A stretch of 39,562 nt of DNA, taken from contig NZ_LNCU01000088.1 of assembly GCF_001542415.1 (NCBI RefSeq), positions 84,278 through 123,839 on the forward strand, read 5' to 3'. The first letter of the stretch is position 1, and every line of letters starts with the position of its first letter. The translations under genes were made by a program, and so were the position numbers. The notes beneath the pieces were generated by a model. The model did not search any database, was not told the origin of the DNA, and worked only from the letters and a program-made list of their open reading frames with translations. The stretch is from Bradyrhizobium macuxiense. GTDB taxonomy: Bacteria; Pseudomonadota; Alphaproteobacteria; Rhizobiales; Xanthobacteraceae. Below are positions 8,055 to 15,669 of this stretch, piece after piece.

Positions 8055-8396
8055 GATACAATCCAATCGAAAATCCGCGCTCCAAAGCGCCAAATTTGCG
8101 CCCCAAACGCCACGATTCCATTAGTGCCATTATTGCCGAAACCCACCGTCAATCCCAGCGCTTAGATGCTCCTACCGCGTTGCGGGACGCCATCTGTGGC
8201 TTTTTTGCCGCAAGTTTTCTGGCGCAGGGGCTGGTTTCTGTGCAAACAGGCAACGGTTGCCGGGTGGCATCATGTTACTTGCCACCCGGCTGCCGTGTGT
8301 GTGTGTGGGCGCGTTCGATTCATGTCCCGGTCATGATGAACCAGCCAGAATCGGGCTAAGTCCGCGAGTCTGCCAGCCGTTTCCCGGAGTTCCCTT
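8055..8396. other. Divergent intergenic region between L,D-transpeptidase and corA genes
   Basis: A 342-base gap that must hold the promoters of both neighbours. It contains a run CTTTTTTGCCGCAAG near 8202, a strong hairpin at 8259-8290, a (GT)n tract just after it, and a GGAG ribosome-binding site before the corA ATG. No credible coding frame was seen. Confidence 0.6.
8259..8290 (+). promoter_or_regulatory. Perfect 10-bp stem-loop upstream of corA
   Basis: GCCGGGTGGC and GCCACCCGGC form an uninterrupted 10-bp stem with a 12-base loop, 106 bases upstream of the corA start. A TGTGTGTGTGTG tract follows immediately. It may be an mRNA leader structure or a DNA site; with no T-tract, and no gene running into it from the left, it is not an ordinary terminator. 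Function is unknown. Confidence 0.5.
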
Positions 8397-9374
8397 ATGC
8401 TGTCGGTGTTCGTTCCTTCCGATGCGTCCCTCAAGAAGGCTGCCACCGCCGACCTGGCGACGCTGCCCGAGAGCGCGGTCTGGGTCGATATGGTGAACCC
8501 GACCGTGGAGGAGGACCGGGCCGTCGAGAAGCTCGCAGGGATCGCGGTTCCGACCCGGGAAGACATGCAGGAGATCGAGATCTCCAGCCGCCTCTATATC
8601 GAAAACGGCGCGCGCTACATGACCGCGACGCTGATGTGCCAATCCGACACCGACATGCCGCGGACTACGGCCGTCACCTTCATCCTGACCGGCCATCGCC
8701 TGGTGACGGTGCGCTACGACCTGCCCAAACCGTTCGCGCTGGTCGAGAACAAGCTGGCGCGTGCCTGCCCGGCCGGCATCGTCGGCGAGATGGTGCTGAT
8801 GGAACTTCTGGACGCGGTGATCGACCGCTGCGCCGACATTCTGGAGCGCTGCGGCGCCGACATCGACCAGGTCTCGCATGACATCTTCGAGCCCGAGAGC
8901 GAGCGACACGGCCAGGCCAAGCGCTACTCGCAGATCCTGATCGCGATCGGCCGCAAGGGCGACCTGACCTCGAAGGTGCGCGAAAGCCTGGTCTCGATCG
9001 GCCGCCTCGTTACCTTCCTGTCCGCCGTCGTGGAAGGCGTGAAATGGTCGAAGGACATGCGCGAGCAGCTCAAGACCATGCAGCGTGACGTGGCGTCACT
9101 GACCGACCACGCCTCCTATTTGTCCAACAAGATCACCTTCGTGCTCGACGCCATGCTCGGCGTCGTCAATCTCGAGCAGAACAACATCATCAAGCTGTTC
9201 TCGGTGATGGCGGTTGTGTTGATGCCGCCGACGTTGATCGCCTCGATCTACGGCATGAATTTCAAGGTGATGCCGGAACTTGAATGGGTGCACGGCTATC
9301 CGCTCGCACTGGTCGGGATGCTTGCTGCGGCGGTTGTCCCGTACTGGATATTCAAGTGGAAGAAGTGGCTGTGA
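8397..9374 (+). CDS. corA: CorA-family magnesium/divalent cation transporter
   Basis: A 325-residue CorA-type channel subunit, expected to form a pentamer in the inner membrane and carry Mg2+ (or Co2+/Ni2+) inward. The N-terminal cytoplasmic domain is followed by a long helix region and two C-terminal transmembrane segments, IIKLFSVMAVVLMPPTLIAS and a second near ALVGMLAAAVVPYWIF. The hallmark YGMN filter motif is present between them (IASIYGMNFKVMPE), as is a basic C-terminus (KWKKWL). Length and order are normal for the family. The ATG follows CCCGGAGTTCCCTT, with GGAG as ribosome-binding site. It stands alone, downstream of a hairpin-bearing leader. Confidence 0.92.
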   Translation: MLSVFVPSDASLKKAATADLATLPESAVWVDMVNPTVEEDRAVEKLAGIAVPTREDMQEIEISSRLYIENGARYMTATLMCQSDTDMPRTTAVTFILTGHRLVTVRYDLPKPFALVENKLARACPAGIVGEMVLMELLDAVIDRCADILERCGADIDQVSHDIFEPESERHGQAKRYSQILIAIGRKGDLTSKVRESLVSIGRLVTFLSAVVEGVKWSKDMREQLKTMQRDVASLTDHASYLSNKITFVLDAMLGVVNLEQNNIIKLFSVMAVVLMPPTLIASIYGMNFKVMPELEWVHGYPLALVGMLAAAVVPYWIFKWKKWL

Positions 9375-9515
9375 CGCCTGTTTTTCAACAGCGTGCGTCG
9401 CATTTTGGGATTGGGGCGGACTGCCTTATTTCCTCTCCTAAAATTTGAGTGTTGCGCTGAACGTTTGGGCGAAACTTGTCTGCGATAACGCCCGCCTCGA
9501 AGCCGGAGGACAGCA

Positions 9516-9737
9516 ATGGTTGAGAAAATCATAACGCCACGGCGTAACGTCATCGACTTTGCGCGCTATCAACAAGACCGCGCAGCAGGCAAGGTGCAGG
9601 CGATCTCGCCGAGGCTTTGCCGATACTGTGGCGCTGCGTTGCTTGATGGTGAGGATGACGACGACTGCTCCAGCGCGTTGAACGACATCGCGCTGCAGCC
9701 GCTTGAGAAGAAGCCGCGCAGGTTCTACGCGGACTAG
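9516..9737 (+). CDS. Small conserved-looking protein with CxxC motif
   Basis: A 73-residue protein of unknown function. The ATG is preceded by GCCGGAGGACAGCA, a clear GGAGG ribosome-binding site. An N-terminal segment, RRNVIDFARYQQDRAAG, is followed by LCRYCGAALLDGEDDDDC, with a CxxC pair and a third cysteine after an acidic run. This might bind zinc, but four ligands are not evident. The C-terminus is basic (EKKPRRFYAD). There are no membrane segments. It stands alone between corA and a dispersed repeat. Confidence 0.7.
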   Translation: MVEKIITPRRNVIDFARYQQDRAAGKVQAISPRLCRYCGAALLDGEDDDDCSSALNDIALQPLEKKPRRFYAD

Positions 9738-9878
9738 AGGCAGAAGCCTCAGAGGCAGAAGCCTCGTTGCGTCGTTGCACGTGCAATCGAAGCAATCCCT
9801 GGAGTACGGCCGCGGCGGCGGCCGGGATCGCCTCGTCTCTCTCCTTCCCCGCAACGACGTCCCATCAAATCCCCTGAC

Positions 9879-9974
9879 GCGTTTTCGAGCGACGTGGACG
9901 CCGGTTCGCGCGAAGCGGTCGCGTGAAAGCTGCGCTCCGGAGCTTCGGTTCTGACTCAACCAGAACCGAAGATA
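9879..9974. repeat. Dispersed repeat, family B, copy 1
   Basis: The element begins GCGTTTTCGAGCGACGTGG, continues GACGCCGGTTCGCGCGAAG and ends in an inverted pair. It shares this order of blocks with 16957-17075. It lies directly beyond the stop codon of the SDR gene. Confidence 0.7.
9943..9971. terminator. 11-bp hairpin at the end of the SDR gene
   Basis: CTTCGGTTCTG and CAGAACCGAAG form a perfect 11-bp stem with a 7-base loop, a few bases beyond the SDR stop codon at 9977 (minus strand). It could terminate transcription from either side. There is no T-tract. It is part of repeat family B. Confidence 0.5.
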
Positions 9975-9976
9975 CT

Positions 9977-10729
9977 CTAGACGTGCTGGCCGCCGTTGAT
10001 GTGGATCTCCGCGCCGTTCACGTAGGAGCTCGTCTCCGTGCAGAGAACGTAGATGATCTTGGCGACTTCGTCGGGCGTGCCGAGGCGATGCATCGGGATC
10101 TGCTGGTCGACGATCTTCTCGGTGCCCGGCGACAGGATCGCGGTGTCGATCTCGCCCGGCGCGATGGCGTTGACGCGGACGCCGACGCGGCCGAAGTCCG
10201 ATGCCATCTCGCGCGTCAGCGCGGCCAGCGCCGCCTTCGACGTCGCATAGGCTGCGCCGGCGAAGGGATGCACGCGCGAGCCGGCGATCGAGGTGACGTT
10301 CACCACGGCGCCCCTGGCGTGCTTCAGTTCCTCGATCAGCCCGCGCGCGATCATGATCGGCGCGAAGAAGTTGACGTGGAAGACGTGGTTCCAGGTTTCG
10401 ACATCGGTGTCCATGGTGCCGAGCCGTCCGCCGCCCGGTGCCTTCGGCGAGATCGCGGCGTTGTTGACCAGCGCGTGGAGCTCGTCGTTCTCCAGGCGTC
10501 TGCGGATTTCGGAGATCGCGCGCACGGTGTCGTCGTGGCTGCCGAGGTCGACTTCGATGTGGTCTTCCGGGCCCGCGCCCCACGGGCACACTTCCGGGAA
10601 GGCGTGGCGCGAGCAGGTGATGACGCGCCAGCCGGCGGAGGAGAACCGGATCGCGGTGGCATGGCCGATGCCGCGGCTGGCGCCGGTCAGGAGCAGCGTG
10701 CGGCGCGGCGCGTTGGATGACGGAGGCAT
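9977..10729 (-). CDS. SDR-family NAD(P)-dependent oxidoreductase
   Basis: A 250-residue classical short-chain dehydrogenase/reductase with a Rossmann fold. The cofactor motif TGASRGIGHA is near the N-terminus, NNAA follows in the middle, the catalytic Ser is in NVTSIAGSR and the YxxxK pair is in AYATSKAAL. The VRVNAIAPGEIDT segment and the C-terminal SSYVNGAEIHINGGQHV are also typical. The Arg after TGAS suggests NADP, though this is weak. The substrate cannot be inferred. It lies downstream of pdxH on the same strand with a family C repeat between them. Confidence 0.9.
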   Translation of the reverse strand: MPPSSNAPRRTLLLTGASRGIGHATAIRFSSAGWRVITCSRHAFPEVCPWGAGPEDHIEVDLGSHDDTVRAISEIRRRLENDELHALVNNAAISPKAPGGGRLGTMDTDVETWNHVFHVNFFAPIMIARGLIEELKHARGAVVNVTSIAGSRVHPFAGAAYATSKAALAALTREMASDFGRVGVRVNAIAPGEIDTAILSPGTEKIVDQQIPMHRLGTPDEVAKIIYVLCTETSSYVNGAEIHINGGQHV

Positions 10730-10764
10730 GGGGACCTTTCAGCGTTGAACGGCGTCGGCGTCCA

Positions 10765-10820
10765 GAGCGTGATCCGGAAAAGTCGAAACCGGTTTTCCGA
10801 AGAGATCATGCTCAAACAAG
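10765..10820. repeat. Dispersed repeat, family C, copy 1
   Basis: GAGCGTGATCCGGAAAAGT, then CGGTTTTCCGAAGAGATCATGCTCAAAC. The two halves (GATCCGGAAAA / TTTTCCG...GATCATGCTC) are partly inverted. The same blocks are found in a longer form at 21574-21652. It lies in the gap between pdxH and the SDR gene. Confidence 0.7.
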
Positions 10821-10826
10821 TTGGCA

Positions 10827-11468
10827 TCAGGGATAGAGCCGCACTTTCGACCACGCGCTGCCGGCGCCGTCGCGGCGGAATTCGACACGGTCGTGCAGGC
10901 GGAACGGACGGTCGTGCCAGAACTCGATGCGCTGGGGCGTGATCCGCCAGCCACTCCAGCCCGGTGGGCGCGGCACCTCGCCGATGACGTATTTGGCGCC
11001 GACCTTGGCGATCGCCTGCTCGAACGCGAAGCGGCTCTCCAGCGGCTGCGATTGCTTGCTGGCCCAGGCGCCGATCTGCGCCTGCTTCGGCCGCGTGGCG
11101 AAATAGGCGTCGGCCTCGGCATCGGTCACCGGCGAAACCGGGCCGCGGATGCGCACCTGCCGGCGCAACGATTTCCAATGAAAGAGTAAAGCGGCCTTAG
11201 GATTTGCGGCCAATTCGCGGCCCTTTGCGGAAGCGATGTGGCTGTAGAACACGAAGCCGTCGGCATCGAAGCCCTTCATCAGCACCATGCGCACGTCGGG
11301 CAGCCCGTCGGCATCGACGGTGGCGAGCGCCATCGCGTTCGGATCGTTCGGCTCGGACTTCGCGGCCTCCGCAAACCATTCTCCGAACAGCGCGAACGGC
11401 TCCTCCGCGGCGGTGAAATCACCCGATGTTAACGGTGTCGGGTGTTTGATGGAGGTCGTGTCGGTCAT
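10827..11468 (-). CDS. pdxH: Pyridoxamine 5'-phosphate oxidase
   Basis: A 213-residue FMN flavoprotein that oxidises pyridoxamine or pyridoxine 5'-phosphate to pyridoxal 5'-phosphate, the last step of the PLP salvage and de novo routes. Family motifs are RMVLMKGFDADGFVFYSH (FMN binding), KGRELAANPKAALLFHWKSL, RQVRIRGPV, the central QIGAWASKQSQ, PPGWSGWRI and the C-terminal EFWHDRPFRLHDRVEFRRD ending in RLYP. The ATG at 11468 (MTDTTSIKHP) was preferred to an in-frame ATG at 11489, because it fits the family's usual N-terminus. It is divergent from the small lipoprotein gene and runs toward the SDR gene. Confidence 0.95.
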   Translation of the reverse strand: MTDTTSIKHPTPLTSGDFTAAEEPFALFGEWFAEAAKSEPNDPNAMALATVDADGLPDVRMVLMKGFDADGFVFYSHIASAKGRELAANPKAALLFHWKSLRRQVRIRGPVSPVTDAEADAYFATRPKQAQIGAWASKQSQPLESRFAFEQAIAKVGAKYVIGEVPRPPGWSGWRITPQRIEFWHDRPFRLHDRVEFRRDGAGSAWSKVRLYP

Positions 11469-11510
11469 GTTAGGGGTCCCGATTTGCATCCGCCCGCGTC
11501 AGAGAACGCG

Positions 11511-11987
11511 TTGCTCGCTCTATATAGGGCATGGGGGCGCGTTGGCCTATCGGCGATCCGCCCCGTTGGCGTGGTCGTTACACTGATTCTCATCGGTGTC
11601 GGCGCCAGTGGTTGCAGCTTGTCGCAGGTTGATGCCTTCGCCCGCGCCGACGACAAGGATGTGACGGGCTCGATCCGCGCGATGCCGGTCAACGCAGTGG
11701 TGGCGCCGACCGACAGCGATCTCGCCTTCGCCCGCAATGCCGCTTCCGATGTGCTGACCAAGGGCGACAAGGATTCCAGCCAGCCCTGGGAGAATCCCCA
11801 GACCGGCGCGCGCGGTTCGGTGACGCCGCTGGCCCAGGTCTATTCAGGCGAGGATGGCCGGGTCTGCCGGGACTTCCTCGCGAGCTACGTCAATGGAACC
11901 ACCGAAAATTGGTTGCAGGGCGCCGCATGCAAGACTGGACGGGGGCGGTGGGAAATCCGTAGCCTGACGCCGTGGAGAAAGTCCTGA
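11511..11987 (+). CDS. Small exported lipoprotein with surface-antigen-like C-terminus
   Basis: A protein of about 158 residues. Near the N-terminus is a hydrophobic stretch VVVTLILIGVGASGC, a signal sequence with a lipobox-like GASGC, so it is likely an outer-membrane or periplasmic lipoprotein. The mature part begins SLSQVDAFARADDKDVTGSI, and the C-terminal half (CRDFLASYVNG, WLQGAACKTGRGRWEIRSL) resembles the RT0821/Lpp0805 surface-protein type. The function is unknown. The start is uncertain: TTG 11511 gives a basic n-region but has only a weak ribosome-binding site; GTG 11571 is too close to the lipobox; ATG 11442 would overlap pdxH. Confidence 0.7.
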   Translation: MLALYRAWGRVGLSAIRPVGVVVTLILIGVGASGCSLSQVDAFARADDKDVTGSIRAMPVNAVVAPTDSDLAFARNAASDVLTKGDKDSSQPWENPQTGARGSVTPLAQVYSGEDGRVCRDFLASYVNGTTENWLQGAACKTGRGRWEIRSLTPWRKS

Positions 11988-12123
11988 GGCCTGTCGGTAT
12001 TTTGAGGTGGAGCCGGCGCCAGGCTAGTTGCAAAAATGCCACTGAACCCCCAGATGAAGGCAAAGTGGGCCCGGACGGGTTCCCGATTCTGGACCGATTT
12101 TTCCCTTGAAGGAGACGTAACGG

Positions 12124-13083
12124 ATGCGCGACCCCTATGACATCTTGGGGGTGCAGCGGAGCGCCAGCGCCGCGACGATCAAGAGCGCCTATCGCAAGCT
12201 CGCCAAGAAACATCACCCCGACAACAACAAGAACGATCCGAAGGCGGCCGCGCGCTTTGCCGAGATCAACACGGCCAACGAGATCATCGGCGACGAGGAC
12301 AAGCGCAAGCAGTTCGATCGCGGCGAGATCGATGCCGAGGGCAAGCCGCGCTTCCAGGGTTTCGCCGGCGGCGGAGCGGGCGCAGGCGGCCGTGCCGGTC
12401 CAGGCGGCTTCGAGTACAGCTTCCGCGGCGGCCCGGGCGCGGGCGGCATGGGCGGCGGCAGCTTCGAGGACATCCTCAACAGCATGTTCGGCAACGCGAC
12501 CCGCGGCGGCCGGGCCGGGCGATCGAGCCCGTTCGAATTCGATGGCGGCGGGGTCGGTCTCGACCTCGACCTGTCCGTTGCCATGACGGTTACGCTGGAG
12601 GAATCCGTCAAGGGCGGCGAGAAGCGCGTTCGGCTGCCCACCGGCCGTGAGCTCAACGTCAAGATTCCCGCCGGCGTCGCCGCCGGCCAGCAGATCCGGC
12701 TGAAGGGGCAGGGCGAGACCGCGGCCGGCCATCCGCCCGGCGACCTCCTGATCACGATCTCGATCGCGCCGCATCCGTTCTTCAAGGTCGACGGCAACGA
12801 TCTCAGGATCGATCTGCCCGTCACGCTCTACGAGGCGGTGCTCGGCGGCAAGGTCCGCGTGCCGACGCTCGGCAGCGCGGTCGAATTGTCGATCCCGAAG
12901 AACACCTCCAGCGGCCGCACCTTCCGCCTCAAGGGCAAGGGTCTGCCCAAAGCAGGCGCGACCGGCGATCTCTACGTCACCACCCGCATCATCCTTCCCG
13001 ACGGGAACGATGCCGATCTTGAGGCATTGATGCAGACGTGGCGGGATAAACATCCTTACAATCCGCGCAGCGACCTCGGCTGA
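12124..13083 (+). CDS. DnaJ-family co-chaperone of the CbpA type (J domain, no zinc finger)
   Basis: A 319-residue J-domain protein that would stimulate the ATPase of DnaK. The J domain occupies residues 1-70 (DPYDILGVQRSASAATIKSA) with the HPD signature in KKHHPDNNKNDP. A Gly-rich region of about 60 residues follows (for example AGGGAGAGGRAGPGG), then an EDILNSMFG motif and a DnaJ C-terminal substrate-binding domain (KGGEKRVRLPTGREL, GEKRV, GGKVRVPTLG, RLKGKGLP). The four CxxCxGxG repeats of true DnaJ are absent, which makes it a CbpA-like class II protein. The ATG is preceded by TTGAAGGAGACGTAACGG, a good AAGGAG site. Its neighbours are a lipoprotein gene and a convergent anti-sigma gene. 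Confidence 0.92.
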   Translation: MRDPYDILGVQRSASAATIKSAYRKLAKKHHPDNNKNDPKAAARFAEINTANEIIGDEDKRKQFDRGEIDAEGKPRFQGFAGGGAGAGGRAGPGGFEYSFRGGPGAGGMGGGSFEDILNSMFGNATRGGRAGRSSPFEFDGGGVGLDLDLSVAMTVTLEESVKGGEKRVRLPTGRELNVKIPAGVAAGQQIRLKGQGETAAGHPPGDLLITISIAPHPFFKVDGNDLRIDLPVTLYEAVLGGKVRVPTLGSAVELSIPKNTSSGRTFRLKGKGLPKAGATGDLYVTTRIILPDGNDADLEALMQTWRDKHPYNPRSDLG

Positions 13084-13460
13084 CACCCGATAGCGCGCTC
13101 GAGATGCGAAACTGCACTGCCCCCGGAATCTTTCGGGGTAGAGAGTTCGCATCGCGAGGGCGTCAAAAGTTGGCACACTGCTCCGTCCGATTCTGCGGCG
13201 AGCAGACGGTTGGGGCCGCGGACAAGGAAGTGCGGCCTCGAAAGGGGGACCAGCGCGGTACAAAACCCCAATCGAGGCCGCGTGCGCCGATCGGCGGATC
13301 GAGCGCAGATCATCTTCGCGTGAGCATCCGGTGCGATATTGAGACGCGCCAATGACGCGATTCGAAACTTTCAATGTCGGAATTGAGACGTTGAGTGAGG
13401 CGGGATTCACTCACCGCTTTGCGTGCCGCGCATCGCGTCAATCGCCCGTAGAATTACGGA
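13084..13460. other. Convergent intergenic region between dnaJ-like and anti-sigma genes
   Basis: A 377-base gap without a credible gene. CCCCGGAATCTTTCGGGG near 13119 is a small hairpin that could end dnaJ-like transcription. TGAGTGA (13392-13398) and TCACTCA (13407-13413) form a 7-bp perfect stem that could end the anti-sigma transcript coming from the right. The rest shows no family-level repeat seen elsewhere in the window. Confidence 0.5.
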
Positions 13461-14225
13461 CTATCCTCCGCTCTTCTCCATCTGGTCGTAGACCGCTTGC
13501 GCGACTTGCGTCAGGCGCGAGCGGTCGGTGCCGCCGCTGACGACATAGGCGACGCCGCGATCGGCCCAGAACAGCGCGCCGTCATTGCCCTGCACGGCGT
13601 ACCGCATCTGCGTCGCCTCGGTCTTCGCTTTCGCGGTATAGACCGTGTAGCGCTCGCCCGATGCGCTCTCATACATCAGGAACGACGCCGGCCCGCTCGG
13701 CCCGGGCAGCAGCCGGCCGCCGATCAGCTTCAGTCCGGCAAGCTCCGGCGCACGCACGTCCCAGCCGCAGCGCTTGGTCAGCCACGCCTGCAGATGCGCA
13801 CGCTCGCTGCCGGGCACCTCGACAGGATGGCGCACCTCGACCACGTAGAGCCGGTGCGCATCGAGCGCATCCAGCGTGAAGCTCTGGAAGGTCGACGGCG
13901 TGGCGGACGCACCGCGCGCGATCCAGCCGACGCCGCCGCCGGCGACGAAAGCGGCGAGCGTGGCCGCCACAGCTCCGTAGATCCAGCGCCGCGGTTGGCG
14001 CACCAGGCGCTCGAGCTCGAGCCGCTTCGGCACCGTCTCGTCGAGCACGGAATCGTACCGCGCGTGCAGCGCATCGGCCATCGTGCGCCACGACTGCACC
14101 CGTGCTGCGTCGTCGGGATGCCCCGCAAGCCACGCCTCGACATCGCCGCGGCGTTCGGCCGGCAGCTCGTTGTCGATATAGGCATGCAGTTCGTCTTCGG
14201 TGACGGGAATGTTCGGGTCGGTCAT
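13461..14225 (-). CDS. Anti-sigma factor, single-span membrane protein
   Basis: A 254-residue protein encoded just after an ECF sigma factor gene on the same strand. The N-terminal ~80 residues (EDELHAYIDNELPAERRGDV) form an anti-sigma domain like those of RskA/ChrR-type regulators. The HxxxCxxC zinc motif is missing, since this part has no cysteine. A transmembrane segment follows (IYGAVAATLAAFVAGGGVGW), then a periplasmic domain of ~150 residues (RLYVVEVRHPVEVPGSERAH, SFLMYESASGERYTVYTA). It probably holds the sigma factor inactive at the membrane until an unknown signal arrives. ATG 14225 was chosen over an in-frame TTG at 14243. The periplasmic sensor domain has no known ligand. Confidence 0.85.
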   Translation of the reverse strand: MTDPNIPVTEDELHAYIDNELPAERRGDVEAWLAGHPDDAARVQSWRTMADALHARYDSVLDETVPKRLELERLVRQPRRWIYGAVAATLAAFVAGGGVGWIARGASATPSTFQSFTLDALDAHRLYVVEVRHPVEVPGSERAHLQAWLTKRCGWDVRAPELAGLKLIGGRLLPGPSGPASFLMYESASGERYTVYTAKAKTEATQMRYAVQGNDGALFWADRGVAYVVSGGTDRSRLTQVAQAVYDQMEKSGG

Positions 14226-14291
14226 ATCAGTCGTCTCTGTCAAATCTTGTTCGGAAATCGTTCAAGCGTATCGCCGTCAAAACGCACCGTG

Positions 14292-14780
14292 TCATTTCAC
14301 CCGCCTGAGCGCCGGGCGCTCGCCCTCCAGTGAGGCTCTCACATGGGCGCGGGCCCGTGCCAGCCGGGACATTACGGTGCCGATGGGCACGCCCTGGATG
14401 TCGGCGACCTCGCGGTAGCTCAGGCCCTCCAGCATCACCAGCAGCAGCACCGCGCGCTGCTCCTCCACCAAGGTCGACAGCGCGCGCTCGATGTCGCGGC
14501 CCTCGGCCTCGGTGCCGCTGGCGTCGGCATTGTTGTCGAGCAGCGGCATCAATGGCGGCCGCCGCGCCAGCGAGCGCCGGCGATTCTTGTTCAGGTTGGT
14601 CAGGATTGTGTAGAGCCAGCTCCTGAGATCGCCGCCGAGGAACAGCCGCTCCGAGCGCAGCGCCCGCACCAGCGTGTCCTGCACCAGATCGTCGGCGATG
14701 TCGGCGTCACGCGCGAGTGCCCGCGCGTAGCGGCGCAGCGCCGGAATCATGGCCTCGACGCTTTGACGAAACGCAGTCAT
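14292..14780 (-). CDS. ECF sigma factor (sigma-70 family, regions 2 and 4)
   Basis: A 162-residue ECF-type sigma factor. Region 2 spans about residues 10-75 (ALRRYARALARDADIADDLV, QDTLVRALRSERLF, RSWLYTILTNLNKNRRR) and region 4 spans about 100-155, with the helix-turn-helix LSYREVADIQGVPIGTVMSR LARARAHV. A low-complexity linker lies between them. The ATG at 14780 gives MTAFRQSVEAMIP, a normal ECF N-terminus. The anti-sigma gene starts 66 bases beyond its stop codon on the same strand, so the two are likely co-transcribed and the partner controls it. A GGAATA-N16-GTTAT element lies 46 bases upstream of the start and could be its own target. Confidence 0.92.
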   Translation of the reverse strand: MTAFRQSVEAMIPALRRYARALARDADIADDLVQDTLVRALRSERLFLGGDLRSWLYTILTNLNKNRRRSLARRPPLMPLLDNNADASGTEAEGRDIERALSTLVEEQRAVLLLVMLEGLSYREVADIQGVPIGTVMSRLARARAHVRASLEGERPALRRVK

Positions 14781-14825
14781 GCATCCCCGTCTTCGATGGT
14801 TGCGGCGGCAGCCGCCTTGCCCAAC

Positions 14826-14852
14826 ATAACACCCAAATAGCATGCCTATTCC
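14826..14852 (-). promoter_or_regulatory. Possible ECF-type autoregulatory promoter for the sigma factor gene
   Basis: On the minus strand the bases read GGAATA, a 16-base spacer, then GTTAT. This shape (GGAA-type -35, GTT-containing -10, 16-base spacing) fits many ECF-dependent promoters, and its distance to the start codon (46 bases) is reasonable. It was found by eye only. Confidence 0.35.
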
Positions 14853-14963
14853 GGCTGCACGGATCTGTGCGCATGTGGCGCGGCGCGGCCGCCGATTTAG
14901 GCTGTACCCGGCCCGAGTGCTGGTGTACGTCCACCCCAGATCGGTAGCGAAACGGGACGCCTT

Positions 14964-15038
14964 ATGTCGCAGGTTTCAGGGCTGATGCAGGGCAAGCGCG
15001 GCGTGATCTTGCCTGTCTTCTCGCTCAGCAAGGACTAG
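14964..15038 (+). pseudogene. fabI: Truncated fabI start (enoyl-ACP reductase remnant), 24 codons
   Basis: The frame reads MSQVSGLMQGKRGVIL, then PVFSLSKD and a stop. The first 16 residues match the usual N-terminus of rhizobial FabI (SGLMQGKRGVILGVANN...), but the match ends exactly before the Gly-rich NAD(H) site and the frame then stops. The stop is 10 bases before the phosphatase start, the position where Rhizobiales such as Brucella usually carry fabI. It may be a deletion remnant or a surviving short leader peptide. Without an alignment, the identification rests on a 12-residue match. Confidence 0.55.
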
Positions 15039-15048
15039 CTCGCTGCAA

Positions 15049-15648
15049 ATGCCGGTGCCGACGATCTACTATATTCGCCATGGCGAGACCTCGTGGAATG
15101 CGGAAGGCAGGCTGCAGGGCGTGCAGGACATCGCGCTGAACGAGCTCGGCCGTCGGCAGGCTGCCCATGCCGGGCGCATTCTCGCCGATCTGTTCGCGCG
15201 CGACGGTCGCGACAGGGCGCAACTCGCCTTCGTCGCAAGCCCGCTGGTGCGGGCCCGCGCGACCATGGAGCTGGTGCGCGCCGAGCTTGGCCTGCCGCAG
15301 GGCGGCTATGCGCTCGACGACAGGCTGCGCGAGATCGGCTACGGGACGTGGGAAGGCTCGACGCTCAGGGAAGCGCAGGCCGCCGACCCCGCGCTCTATG
15401 CCCGCCGGCTGGTCGAGAAGTGGACGGTGTCGGCGCCGGGCGGCGAGAGCTATGTCGAGGTGCAGGCGCGGATGACCGACTGGTACCACTCGGTGAACTC
15501 GGACACGGTCACGGTGGCCCATGGCGGCTCCGCGCGGGCGCTGATGGTTGCGCTCGGCTTCGAGACCCCGGCCAGTGCCGCCGATCTCACCATCGAGCAA
15601 GGGGCGGTCTACGTGTTCAATGAAGCGGGCCTGCGGAAGTATAGTTAA
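15049..15648 (+). CDS. Histidine phosphatase family protein (phosphoglycerate mutase-like)
   Basis: A 199-residue member of the histidine phosphatase superfamily. The phospho-accepting His is in YYIRHGETSWN near the N-terminus, with a typical GRLQGVQDIALNELGRRQA after it. The second Arg/His segment is FVASPLVRARATMEL, the acid residue is in REIGYGTWEGST, and the second catalytic His is in VAHGGSARALM. Such proteins are phosphatases or mutases of varied substrates; the name phosphoglycerate mutase is probably inaccurate. The ATG follows the fabI-like stop codon closely. It is followed by a palindromic repeat and aroC. Confidence 0.88.
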   Translation: MPVPTIYYIRHGETSWNAEGRLQGVQDIALNELGRRQAAHAGRILADLFARDGRDRAQLAFVASPLVRARATMELVRAELGLPQGGYALDDRLREIGYGTWEGSTLREAQAADPALYARRLVEKWTVSAPGGESYVEVQARMTDWYHSVNSDTVTVAHGGSARALMVALGFETPASAADLTIEQGAVYVFNEAGLRKYS

Positions 15649-15669
15649 GGGCGGCATCGACCAGGTCAC

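Noticed and set aside
13104..13355. An 83-codon open frame after the dnaJ-like gene
   Set aside because: No ribosome-binding site, an unlikely amino acid content and no recognisable domain; it also spans the probable terminator hairpin.
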